DNA of 64,000 nt, from the NCBI RefSeq assembly GCF_014647495.1, contig NZ_BMPH01000004.1, positions 1-64,000 of the forward strand, read 5' to 3'. The stretch comes from Glutamicibacter protophormiae (GTDB taxonomy: Bacteria; Actinomycetota; Actinomycetes; Actinomycetales; Micrococcaceae). Positions within the stretch are counted from its first letter, which is position 1, and each line of letters begins with the position of its first letter. Under the pieces are notes generated by a model. The model was not told where the DNA came from. It was given only the letters and a program-made list of their open reading frames with translations, and did not search any database. Shown here one piece after another: positions 53,266-61,420 of this stretch. The position numbers and the translations under genes were made by a program.

Positions 53266-53545
53266 TTACAGATAGGGCCGGGTGATCAGTTCGAGGTAGT
53301 GCCCGGAGGGATCCAGCAGGTAGACGCCCCGGCCCCCGTGCTCGTGGTTGAGCTGCCCGGACAGCTGGCGCTGCGGAGGGAACCGCATCGGGGGGCGCGG
53401 CGAACTGCAGCAGTACGCCGATGCTGATGCTCCGGAAGGGCCACCCACCGGGCTGCTCGGCGGCCTCCACCAGGTCCTTGGAGAACTCGGCCATCTGTGC
53501 GGCATCGGTCGAGGCGATGATGGTGTGGTTGAACTGTGCGGTCAT
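53266..53545 (-). pseudogene. VOC family protein, broken by an internal deletion and frameshift
   Basis: The N-terminal part (MTAQFNHTIIASTDAAQMAEF, ending in IGVLLQFAAPP) is in one frame. The C-terminal part (LNHEHGGRGVYLLDPSGHYL, then ELITRPYL) is in another. In intact homologues about 40 residues lie between these parts; here they are almost directly joined near 53385-53400. The gene has therefore lost a middle segment and its frame. The remaining piece would encode no complete VOC fold. Confidence 0.78.
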
Positions 53546-53714
53546 GTTTCCCTTTTGGTTGTACGGTTTCCGTGATGCGTGGAGCGTCGTACGCAGGGAG
53601 GAGCGCGGATCAGGGAACGACCAGGAAGCCGTTCCGGGAGCGGCCTGAGACGGCCTGACTGGTCTTCATCACGATCGATCCTAGCACCAGGGCGGCAGCT
53701 TCGCGGAGAAACAC

Positions 53715-53744
53715 GAAATGCGATCCCCAAGGGGACCGCATTTC
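53715..53744 (-). terminator. Terminator of the DUF3145 gene
   Basis: GAAATGCGATCCCC (53715-53728) pairs with GGGGACCGCATTTC (53731-53744) with one mismatch and a two-base loop, about 80 bases past the DUF3145 stop. Confidence 0.75.
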
Positions 53745-53824
53745 ATCTTTGGATCCAGCGCCCCGCACCGCCGGGGCTGGATTCCGGCCGCCAGGCGGCG
53801 ACGGGACGACTAGTTAACCAGTCG

Positions 53825-54328
53825 CTAAACCACCTGGTTGAGCCATCGAACAGTCGAGTTCTCGCCTGCATGGCGGAAGGGTTCAAGTTCCTCATCCCAG
53901 GCCTCGCCAAGGGCGATGGACATTTCCTGGTAGAAGATCGAAGGATTGCCGTCGCCCTTCTCATAGGCCCAGCGGATGCGCTCTTCGCTGATCATGACGT
54001 TGCCGGCCGTGTCGATGGTCGCATGGAAGATCCCGAGATCCGGGGTCACCGACCAGCGGCTGCCGTCGACGCCCGGGCTCGGGTCCTCGGTGACTTCGAA
54101 TCGCAGATGCTGCCAACCGTGGATTCCACTGGTCAGCAAGGCGCCGGTGCCCTGGGGTCCTACCCACTCCATTTCGGCACGACGAAAGCCGGGTGCAGCG
54201 TGCTGTTCGGTCCATTCCATCTTGGCCGGTGTTCCGAGCACGGACCCGATAGCCCATTCCAGATGTGGGCATAGCGCAGCAGTGGCGGAATGAATAAAAA
54301 TTACGCCCCTGGTCATCGGTGCAGACAT
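53825..54328 (-). CDS. DUF3145 domain protein
   Basis: A 167-residue conserved actinobacterial protein of unknown function. Family parts include GVIFIHSATAALCPHLEWAI, TEQHAAPGFRRAEMEW and WDEELEPFRHAGENS. In other actinobacteria it is often close to fabF, which supports a link to fatty acid synthesis, though this is not shown. GGAGGATG precedes ATG 54328. The DHFR-like gene and the broken VOC gene lie between it and fabF here. Confidence 0.9.
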   Translation of the reverse strand: MSAPMTRGVIFIHSATAALCPHLEWAIGSVLGTPAKMEWTEQHAAPGFRRAEMEWVGPQGTGALLTSGIHGWQHLRFEVTEDPSPGVDGSRWSVTPDLGIFHATIDTAGNVMISEERIRWAYEKGDGNPSIFYQEMSIALGEAWDEELEPFRHAGENSTVRWLNQVV

Positions 54329-54469
54329 GCCATCCTCCGTACGGTGTTGATCGTCTTCCCCTACGTCAACATCGTGGTGGTGCAGTTACCGCCGATGATT
54401 CTATTTTGCCCGATGAACAGCACTTTTCGCTACTCGGGAGGACGATTTGGAGGGAATTGGAAGAATCCG

Positions 54470-55462
54470 TCAGGCGCGGGGGTGGGCCTGCCGGTAGCTT
54501 TGGCGCAGCCGATCCACGGAAACATGGGTGTAGAGCTGGGTCGTGGCCAGCGATGCGTGGCCCAGGAACTCCTGGACCGCGCGCAGGTCCGCGCCTCCGT
54601 CGAGCAGATGGGTGGCCACGGTGTGGCGCAAGGCGTGCGGCCCGCTGGCGGCGGTATCCCCCAGCGATTTCAACGCCTGCGAAATCACCTCGCGGGCTTG
54701 GCGCACATTCAGCCGGCCGCCGCGCACGCCAACCAGCAGCGCTCCCTGCGCCTTCTCCTCGTCGACCAGAACGGCCCGATGGGTCAGCAGCCAGGAGGTC
54801 AGCACCCGCTGGGCGGGATTGCCGAAGGGCACCACTCGCTCCTTGTTGCCCTTGCCGACCACTTTCAGCGTGCGGCGGCCGAAGTCAAGGTTTTTCACGT
54901 CCAGGGAGACCAGCTCGCTGATGCGCAGCCCCGAGGCGTAGAGCAGCTCGGCGATCACCCGGTCGCGGGCGTGGACCGCCAGCTGCTGCGGGCTTTGTTC
55001 TCCAGCGGCGTCCCCGCTGCCCTGCGCCCCGGCATCCGCGGCGGTCTGCGCAAGCAGCCGGTCGATCTGTCCGGGCTGCAGCACGTGCGGCAGCCTGCGC
55101 TCCTTCTTCGGCGCGACCAAACGCAGTGCGGGGTCCACGTCGATGAGCTGGTGCTTCAGCGCCCAGGCGAAGAAGTTCTTCACCGAGGAGATCCGCCGTG
55201 CGATGGTAGTGCGGGAGATCTGCGCTTCGTGCAGGCTGGCCAGCCATTCGCGCAGCATCTCCACATCCACCTGGCTCGGCGTGCTGACCTGGCGGGCGGA
55301 GTGCAGGAACGTGCCCAGGGTGCGCAGGTCCACTTCATAGGCGCGCAGGGTGTTCTCGCTGCGCCCGCGCTGCAGGCGCAGGTAGTCCAGGTAGTCGGCG
55401 ACCGGCTCGGCGAACGAGGGCGGCAGCTGCGGGGAGTTGGGTGCGCGGGTATCCTGCTTCAT
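54470..55462 (-). CDS. xerC: Site-specific tyrosine recombinase XerC
   Basis: A 330-residue recombinase that resolves chromosome dimers at dif with XerD. The catalytic set is complete: Arg180 in SGLRISEL, Lys204 in GKGNKER, His276 and Arg279 in HALRHT, His302 in LGHAS and Tyr311 in QLYTHV. An N-terminal SAM-like domain covers residues 15-105. An insert of about 20 residues (AADAGAQGSGDAAGEQ) lies in front of the catalytic domain. The position next to dprA is the usual actinobacterial one, so this is the host enzyme and not a phage integrase. ATG at 55462 follows GAAGGG directly. Confidence 0.94.
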   Translation of the reverse strand: MKQDTRAPNSPQLPPSFAEPVADYLDYLRLQRGRSENTLRAYEVDLRTLGTFLHSARQVSTPSQVDVEMLREWLASLHEAQISRTTIARRISSVKNFFAWALKHQLIDVDPALRLVAPKKERRLPHVLQPGQIDRLLAQTAADAGAQGSGDAAGEQSPQQLAVHARDRVIAELLYASGLRISELVSLDVKNLDFGRRTLKVVGKGNKERVVPFGNPAQRVLTSWLLTHRAVLVDEEKAQGALLVGVRGGRLNVRQAREVISQALKSLGDTAASGPHALRHTVATHLLDGGADLRAVQEFLGHASLATTQLYTHVSVDRLRQSYRQAHPRA

Positions 55463-55493
55463 CCCTTCGAGGATACCGCGCCGAACCCGCTCG

Positions 55494-56750
55494 CTAGCTG
55501 CGCACCAGCTTCCACCCCGCATCGTTGCGTACCGCCAGGCCGCGGCCCTGCAAGGTCGACAGCCCGCGCAGCGTCTGCAGGATCGTGACCCCGCTTCGGG
55601 CTGAAATCTCGTCAGGGCTCATCGGCTTGGTGAAGGACAGGACGTCGTAGAGCATACCGACCTCCACCGGCAGGCCGTCCACGGGGCGCTGGCGCGGATC
55701 GCCCGGTTCGGCGGACGCTGTGCCGGCGGGCGCATCCGGGGCGATGCCCAGCAGCTCGGAGGCCTCGGCCGGGCTGGAGATCAACTCGGCCGCGCCGGAG
55801 CGGATCAGCCGGTGGGTGCCGGCCGAGTTCGGCGAGAACACGCTGCCGGGCACCGCGGCGACATCCCGGCCCAGCTCCACTGCGTGGCTGGCGGTATTCA
55901 GCGCACCGGAGCGATGCCGCGCCTCGGTGACGATGGTCAGCCGGCTGAATGCGGCAATTAATCGGTTGCGGTTCAGGAACCGGAAGCGGGTCGGCGTGAT
56001 GCCCGGAGGAACCTCGGAGTACAGCGCGCCGCGGGCGATGACCTGCTCCAGCAGGTTGTGGTTTCCCGCCGGATAGAGCCGGTCCGCTCCCCCGGCGAGG
56101 ATCGTGATCGTCGGCGGGTTGGGGAAGTCCCAGCCGTCGAGGGACAGGGCGGCGCGGTGGGCGGCGGCGTCGATCCCGTAGGCGCCTCCGGAGACGATCG
56201 TGAAGCCCTGCAGCCCCAGCGCCCGGGCCAGTTCGAAGGTGACCTGGTTGCCGTAGTCGCTGGCATCGCGCGAGCCGACGATGGACACCGTCCGCGCGGG
56301 ATCCCCGGCGAGGTTGCCGGGCTCGGCCGCCCGCCACCACAGGCACAGCGGCCGGCCGAGCCCCAGATCGCCCAGCTGGGCCGGCCAGCCCGGGTCCTGG
56401 TCGGTGAGCAGTCCCCCGCCGAGGCGCTGCATGGTCTGCAGGGCGGCGTGCTCGTTGGCGTAGGGCAGCCGTTTGCGCCAGCGGGTGAGCGCGACGTGAA
56501 GGTCCTGGGCGGAATTCGGGGCCGGCTGCTGGCCGGTGGCCTCGGCGAGCTTCAGCCCCAGGCCCTGCGGCACGTGGTCCTCGCGGCGGATCAGGGCCAG
56601 CAGCTCCGCCGGCGTCATCAGTTCCAGCAGGGCGGCCGCGGTGACGTCGTTCGGTTCGACCAGCTGGTTCAGCGCGGCCAGGCACAGGGTGTGCGGCTGG
56701 TGGCCGACGGCGTCCTGCCGCCGGGCCGGGGTCTGCGGTGCGGTGCTCAT
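55494..56750 (-). CDS. dprA: DNA-processing protein DprA
   Basis: A 418-residue Rossmann-fold protein that loads RecA on incoming single-stranded DNA in transformation. Key parts are VSIVGSRDASDYG, the GGAYGIDAAAHRAAL motif, TITILAGGADRLYPAGN and FLNRNRLIAAFSRLTIV. A C-terminal winged-helix domain ends the protein. ATG at 56750 follows GGAGAAGGAG. It is 22 bases after yifB and probably co-transcribed with it. Confidence 0.93.
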   Translation of the reverse strand: MSTAPQTPARRQDAVGHQPHTLCLAALNQLVEPNDVTAAALLELMTPAELLALIRREDHVPQGLGLKLAEATGQQPAPNSAQDLHVALTRWRKRLPYANEHAALQTMQRLGGGLLTDQDPGWPAQLGDLGLGRPLCLWWRAAEPGNLAGDPARTVSIVGSRDASDYGNQVTFELARALGLQGFTIVSGGAYGIDAAAHRAALSLDGWDFPNPPTITILAGGADRLYPAGNHNLLEQVIARGALYSEVPPGITPTRFRFLNRNRLIAAFSRLTIVTEARHRSGALNTASHAVELGRDVAAVPGSVFSPNSAGTHRLIRSGAAELISSPAEASELLGIAPDAPAGTASAEPGDPRQRPVDGLPVEVGMLYDVLSFTKPMSPDEISARSGVTILQTLRGLSTLQGRGLAVRNDAGWKLVRS

Positions 56751-56772
56751 GGTGGTACTCCTTCTCCTGCGG

Positions 56773-58314
56773 CTAGGCGGTATGCAGGTTCTGGCGCAGG
56801 TGGGCGGCGATGTCCACATCCTCCGGCGCGGGCCCGGGGCGGCCCTGGGTGTCGGCGACGGTCCAGGCCACGCGCAGCAGCCGGTCGGTGGCGCGGGCCG
56901 AGAGGCCGCCGCGTTCCGCCGCGGCTTCCACGGCCCGGCGCGTTGCCAAGGGGTAGTCCAGCTCATGGCGCAGGATCCGGGTGGGGACCTGCGCGTTGCA
57001 GCCGATGCCGTAGGGCCGCAGCCGGGCTTCGGCGCGGGTCCGGGCCGCCAGCACCCGTTCGCGCACGGCGGCGCTGGACTCATTGGCCTGCTGCCCGACC
57101 AGCTGGCCGCCGGGCACCGGGTTCAGCCGCAGCTGCAGATCGGTGCGGTCCAGGATCGGCCCCGAGAGCCGGGCGAAGTAGCGGCGGCGGGCCATCGGCG
57201 TGCAGGTGCAGCCGGTGCCCGCGGCGTAGTTCCTCCCGCAGGGGCAGGGGTTGGAGGCCATGACCAGCTGGAAGCGGGCCGGCAGCCGGGCGTGGCCGCG
57301 CGTGCGGTCCAAGGTGATGAAACCGTCCTCGATGGGCTGGCGCAGGGCGTCGAGCACCCCGGTATTGAAGTGCGCCACCTCGTCCAGGAACAGCACCCCG
57401 TGGTGCGCCCGGGTGATCGCCCCTGGCACCACGCGCCGGGTGCCGCCGCCGATCAGCGCGGCGAGCGAGGCGGTGTGGTGCGGGGCGATGAACGCCGGGG
57501 TGCGGCGCAGTGCCGCGATCGGAGAATCGGCGCCGTGGGTGATCGAGTGCACGGCCGTGGCTTCCAAGGCCTGCAGGTCGTCCAGCGGCGGCAGGATCCC
57601 GGGCAGGGCGCTGGCCAGCAGGGTCTTGCCCGCTCCGGCCGGCCCGACCATGATCAGGTGGTGGGCGCCGGCGGCGGCGATCTCCAGGGCCAGCCGGGCC
57701 TCGCCCTGCCCGTTGACCAGGGACAGGTCGCAGGGCTCCTCGGGCGCCGCGGCGTCGGGCGGCCGCGCCCCGACGGCATGGCGCAGGGTGATGCTCAGCT
57801 GGGAGGCCGCCGCCCCGCAATGGACCAGCACCTGGCCCAGGTGCTCGGCCGCGAACACGCTGGCCCCGGGCACCAGCCGGGCCTCGGCCTCGTTGCCGCG
57901 GGCGACCACCAGGTTGGGCAGCCCCAGCGCCACGGCCAGCTGGGCGGCGGGCAGCACCCCGGGCACCGGTCGGAGCATGCCGTCCAGCCCCAGCTCGGCC
58001 AGGTAGACGGTGTTCGGCGGCGGCGCGATCTGCCGGTCGGCGGACAGCACGGCGATCAGGATCGCCAGGTCGAATCCGGAACCGAATTTCGGCAGCGTGG
58101 CCGGAGAGAGATTGACGGTGAGCTTGCGGTTGGCAATCGGGAGGCCGGTATTGCGCGCGGCGGCCTTGATCCGTTCGCGCGCCTCGTTCAGCGACGCATC
58201 GGGCAGCCCCAGGATCACGAAGCCGGGGATGCCGTTGCCCAGGTCGGCCTCCACCTCGACCAACGCGGCTTTCACCCCCTGGAAGGCGATCGCATGGGTG
58301 CGGGCGGTGCTCAT
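56773..58314 (-). CDS. YifB/ComM family Mg-chelatase-like AAA+ ATPase
   Basis: A 513-residue protein. The N-terminal ChlI-like part (FVILGLPDASLNEARERIKA) is followed by an AAA+ domain with Walker A GPAGAGKTLLA, Walker B VLFLDEVAHF, the PCPCG Cys pair and DRTDLQL. ComM-type members are helicases that promote branch migration in natural transformation. The start overlaps the yraN stop in ATGA. With dprA downstream the context fits DNA uptake or recombination. Confidence 0.93.
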   Translation of the reverse strand: MSTARTHAIAFQGVKAALVEVEADLGNGIPGFVILGLPDASLNEARERIKAAARNTGLPIANRKLTVNLSPATLPKFGSGFDLAILIAVLSADRQIAPPPNTVYLAELGLDGMLRPVPGVLPAAQLAVALGLPNLVVARGNEAEARLVPGASVFAAEHLGQVLVHCGAAASQLSITLRHAVGARPPDAAAPEEPCDLSLVNGQGEARLALEIAAAGAHHLIMVGPAGAGKTLLASALPGILPPLDDLQALEATAVHSITHGADSPIAALRRTPAFIAPHHTASLAALIGGGTRRVVPGAITRAHHGVLFLDEVAHFNTGVLDALRQPIEDGFITLDRTRGHARLPARFQLVMASNPCPCGRNYAAGTGCTCTPMARRRYFARLSGPILDRTDLQLRLNPVPGGQLVGQQANESSAAVRERVLAARTRAEARLRPYGIGCNAQVPTRILRHELDYPLATRRAVEAAAERGGLSARATDRLLRVAWTVADTQGRPGPAPEDVDIAAHLRQNLHTA

Positions 58315-58676
58315 GAGCGCACATCCGGCAGGTGCCGGCAGGACAGCGTTCCGCCGGGTCCGGGATAGACCTCGACGACGTCCACCCGCAGCTGCGGGCA
58401 GTAGATCCGGTGGGCCTTGCACCAGATAATCAGCAGCCGGTGCAGCCGGGCGAATTTGGCGGGGTTCACCGCGTCGAACGCGGTGCCGAACCCCTGCGAC
58501 GAACGGGTCTTGACCTCCACCGCCGCCAGGGCGCCGGAGCGGTCGCGGACGACCAGGTCAAGCTCCCCGCTGCGGCACCGCCAGTTGCGGTCCAGGATCC
58601 GGTAGCCGCCGGCTTCGAGGTGTTCGGCGGCCGCCTGCTCGCCCCGGGCTCCGAGTTCCTGCTGCTGCGTCGTCAT
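58311..58676 (-). CDS. yraN: YraN family (UPF0102) nuclease-like protein
   Basis: A 121-residue protein of the restriction-endonuclease-like fold. GARGEQAAAEHLEAGGYRIL, NWRCRSGELDLVVRD and VEVKTRSSQGFG match the family's nuclease motifs (Glu, Asp, Glu-x-Lys). The function is not established. Its stop codon overlaps the yifB start by four bases (ATGA). Confidence 0.93.
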   Translation of the reverse strand: MTTQQQELGARGEQAAAEHLEAGGYRILDRNWRCRSGELDLVVRDRSGALAAVEVKTRSSQGFGTAFDAVNPAKFARLHRLLIIWCKAHRIYCPQLRVDVVEVYPGPGGTLSCRHLPDVRS

Positions 58677-58771
58677 CGCCGCCTCCTTGAATCGGTCTGT
58701 GCGTGGTCAGACCAGTTTCAGGTTCGGCGGCGCGGGCGCGGGGCGGCAGGTGCGGATTGTGGAGAACGCGG

Positions 58772-59092
58772 TCAGTTCTCCAGCCCCTCCTTGGGGATCT
58801 GCAGCTCGTCGCGGTTCAGCTCCTCGACGTTGACGTCCTTGAAGGTGAGCACCTTGACGGCCTTCACGAATCGGCCCTGCCGGTAGATGTCCCAGACCCA
58901 GGCGTCGGTCAGGGTGAGTTCGAAGTACACCTCGCCGGCGTTGGACAGCGTCTTCACGTCGACCTGGTTGGCCAGGTAGAAGCGGCGTTCGGTTTCCACC
59001 ACGAAGTTGAACAGCCCCACCACGGTCTTGTACTCGCGGTACAGCTGCAACTCCATGTCGGACTCGTAGTTTTCCAGTTCGTCGCCAGCCAT
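58772..59092 (-). CDS. DUF2469 domain protein
   Basis: A 106-residue acidic actinobacterial protein with the pattern DELENYESDMELQLYREYKT and ETERRFYLANQVDV. Unknown function. It overlaps the rnhB stop by one base (TAATG), so it is translationally coupled to rnhB. This gene order is common in actinobacteria. Confidence 0.93.
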   Translation of the reverse strand: MAGDELENYESDMELQLYREYKTVVGLFNFVVETERRFYLANQVDVKTLSNAGEVYFELTLTDAWVWDIYRQGRFVKAVKVLTFKDVNVEELNRDELQIPKEGLEN

Positions 59093-59811
59093 TATTTTGC
59101 CTTCAATCTTGTGGGTTTACCTTGGTCCTTGCCGGGGCCGGAAGTCAAGTTCCAGCTCTTGCGGTGGTAGTCGCAGGGGCCCAGGGCCACGATCGCTTCG
59201 CGGTGCGCGGCGGTGGCGTAGCCCTTGTTGACCTCCCAGCCGAAGGCGGGGTGCTCCTGCGCCAGCTGCGCCATGATCCCGTCGCGCTCCACCTTGGCCA
59301 GGATCGACGCGCCGGCGATCGCCTGGCAGGTCATGTCCCCCTTGATGATGGTGCGCACCGGTATGTGCAGGCCGACCGGTTCGCGGTCCTCGGCCAGCAG
59401 GTCGAACAAGTCCTGTTCCGGAGCGGTCAGCCAGTCGTAGCTGCCGTCCAGCAGCACCGCTTCGGGGGCCACCGCGCAGGCTGCCACCGCCCGGGTGCCG
59501 GCCAGGCGCAGGGCCCCGGTGACCCCGAGCTCGTCGATCTCCGCGGCCGAGGCATGCCCGACGCCGTAGCCTGCCGCCCAGGCGCGCACCGGCTGAACCA
59601 GCTCCTCGCGCTTGGCCGCGGTGAGCAGCTTGGAATCGCGCAGCTGCGGGAATTCGGCGACGGCCTGGATGTCGATCACGGTGACGCCCACGGAAATCGG
59701 GCCGGCCAGGGCCCCGCGGCCCACCTCGTCGGCGGCGCCGATGAAGCGCACCTGGTGGGCGGCGGCCAGGTCCCGCTCGTGCTCCAGCGTGGTGGCCTTG
59801 GAATTGGCCAT
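59092..59811 (-). CDS. rnhB: Ribonuclease HII
   Basis: A 239-residue endonuclease that cuts RNA in RNA-DNA hybrids and single ribonucleotides in DNA. Catalytic residues are Asp28 and Glu29 in GAADEVGRGALAGP and the later Asp in LLDGSYDW; KGYATAAHREA is conserved. ATG at 59811 begins one base after the lepB stop, so it belongs to the lepB operon. Confidence 0.95.
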   Translation of the reverse strand: MANSKATTLEHERDLAAAHQVRFIGAADEVGRGALAGPISVGVTVIDIQAVAEFPQLRDSKLLTAAKREELVQPVRAWAAGYGVGHASAAEIDELGVTGALRLAGTRAVAACAVAPEAVLLDGSYDWLTAPEQDLFDLLAEDREPVGLHIPVRTIIKGDMTCQAIAGASILAKVERDGIMAQLAQEHPAFGWEVNKGYATAAHREAIVALGPCDYHRKSWNLTSGPGKDQGKPTRLKAK

Positions 59812-59812
59812 G

Positions 59813-60514
59813 CTAGTTGCCCGGACCCGGGACGCTGGCGAAGACTTCCTCGTGGGAGTCGATGGTGCCCCAGCGCGAGAGCGGCCAGGAGATGACCGAG
59901 GCCTTGCCCTGCACCGAGTCCACGTCCACGAAGCCGCCCTGGACGTCCGGGTGGAAGCGGGAGTCGGCGCTTTCGGCGCGGTGGTCGCCCATGACCCAGA
60001 GCTTGCCCTCCGGAACGGTGACCGTGAAGGCCATGTCGCTCGGGGCATTGCCGGGGTAGATGTAGGGTTCGTCGATGGGCGTGCCGTTGATGCTCAGCTT
60101 GCCGTCGACGGTGCAGCACTCCACGGTGTCCCCCGCGGTGCCGACGATGCGCTTGACCAGGTACTGCTCGCCGGCCGCCGGCAGGATGCCGACGAAGGAC
60201 AGCGCCGATTCCACCGCGGTGGGCTGGGATTCCAGCGGCGGCAGCCAGTCCAGGTCGTCGCGGAAGACCACCACGTCCCCGCGCTCCAGTTCGAACGGGC
60301 CCGGAACCATGAGGTTCGCGAAGATCCGGTCGTTGATCTGCAAGGTGTTCTCCATGGAGCCCGAGGGAATGTAGTAGGCGCGGAAAAAGAAGGTCTTGAT
60401 CACGAAGGACAGCACCAGCGCGATCGCCACGATGATCACGATCTCGCGGATGAAGCGCCAGAGTTTGTAGAGCGGTCCGCCTTGCTGCGGACTTTCGGCT
60501 GATTCGGCGCTCAC
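59813..60514 (-). CDS. lepB: Signal peptidase I
   Basis: A 233-residue membrane protease that removes signal peptides. One N-terminal helix (IVIIVAIALVLSFVI) anchors it. The nucleophile Ser53 is in PSGSMENTL and the general base Lys121 in YLVKRIVGTAGD. GDHRAESADSR is box E. It heads the run lepB-rnhB-DUF2469-yraN-yifB-dprA-xerC on the minus strand. rplS, which often precedes it, is not adjacent in this window. Confidence 0.95.
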   Translation of the reverse strand: MSAESAESPQQGGPLYKLWRFIREIVIIVAIALVLSFVIKTFFFRAYYIPSGSMENTLQINDRIFANLMVPGPFELERGDVVVFRDDLDWLPPLESQPTAVESALSFVGILPAAGEQYLVKRIVGTAGDTVECCTVDGKLSINGTPIDEPYIYPGNAPSDMAFTVTVPEGKLWVMGDHRAESADSRFHPDVQGGFVDVDSVQGKASVISWPLSRWGTIDSHEEVFASVPGPGN

Positions 60515-60655
60515 GGCTGGGTGGGTCCCTTTCGCTGGTGGTCAATACCCTCCATCTTACGTACGCAGCCGCGCGGCGGAGCTCCGTGGCACGCTGCACG
60601 CACGAAATGCCCAGTTTATTGCCGGTCCGGCGTCGGCGATTTCGGGCGGTCGCGG

Positions 60656-61237
60656 CTAGCCGGGCGGGGTGCCGACGGTGGCCGGGGCCGGTGAGGCCGG
60701 GCCGCTGCTGTCGGTGAAGTCCAGCGGGATCCCGCCGGCCGGCTGGTCCTTGGCCAGCGCGTCCTGCACGGCCTGGCGTTGGGAGGCGTCCACGGCCAGG
60801 GTGAGTCCGCCGGTGCGCGGGTTCAGCGTGTACGCGTGGATCGCCGAGCGCAGCCACGGCTCCTGCTTCGCCTGCCACTCCATGATCTGCGAGATGCCCT
60901 CGCGCAGCTGGGCGTTGCTGAAGTCCACCAGGTGCCCGACCGCGCCGGCCTGCTCGATGGCCTTCACCGCGCCGTCGCTGGTCGCGGCGACGTGCAGCTT
61001 GCCATCCTCGATCCAGCCCTGGACGTATTCGTCGCCCAGCTGGGCCGCCAGCTGCTCGTTGGTCTGCAGCAGCGCGCTGACGTCCATGTCGGCTCCGCTC
61101 GTCGAGGTCTGGGTGGCGGTGGGCGGGGCCTGCGGGGCCGCCTGCTGCTGGCCGCAGCCGGTCAGCGCCAGTGCGACGACGGCGGCCGAGGCGGCCAGCC
61201 CCACCGGCAGCCGCCGTGCCGTATGTGTGCTTCTCAT
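60656..61237 (-). CDS. Lipoprotein resembling a streptogrisin-type protease propeptide
   Basis: A 193-residue exported lipoprotein: the signal peptide ends in LTGC with lipidated Cys28. The rest has the pattern of the prodomain of alpha-lytic/streptogrisin-type serine proteases: AAQLGDEYVQGWIEDGKLHV, DGAVKAIEQAGAVGHLVDFS, and TLNPRTGGLTLAVDASQ. No protease domain follows. ATG at 61237 has GAGG seven bases upstream. It lies 184 bases after a trypsin-like protease gene on the same strand. It may act as a foldase or inhibitor for a protease; this is inference only. Confidence 0.75.
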   Translation of the reverse strand: MRSTHTARRLPVGLAASAAVVALALTGCGQQQAAPQAPPTATQTSTSGADMDVSALLQTNEQLAAQLGDEYVQGWIEDGKLHVAATSDGAVKAIEQAGAVGHLVDFSNAQLREGISQIMEWQAKQEPWLRSAIHAYTLNPRTGGLTLAVDASQRQAVQDALAKDQPAGGIPLDFTDSSGPASPAPATVGTPPG

Positions 61238-61339
61238 GTTCAATCCTCGTCTTCCGGCGGAACCGTCGGCGTGCCGCGGGTCTTGCACCCGAGGCTACCG
61301 GCCGTCCCGCAAAGCCAACTCGTAGGCACATGTGTGCCG

Positions 61340-61385
61340 CATGGCAATGCCCCGCTGCCTTCAGCGGCAGCGGGGCATTGCCATG
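61340..61385 (-). terminator. Terminator of the LAETG protease gene
   Basis: A perfect 20-bp stem (61340-61359 with 61366-61385) with the loop TTCAGC starts 36 bases past the protease stop. Confidence 0.85.
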
Positions 61386-61420
61386 GTGTCCGCGAGGCGG
61401 TCACCGGGGAGCGTGGTCCC

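Noticed and set aside
54470-55462. Tyrosine recombinase as sign of a mobile element
   Set aside because: The sequence and its place next to dprA match host XerC; no attachment repeats or phage genes are nearby.
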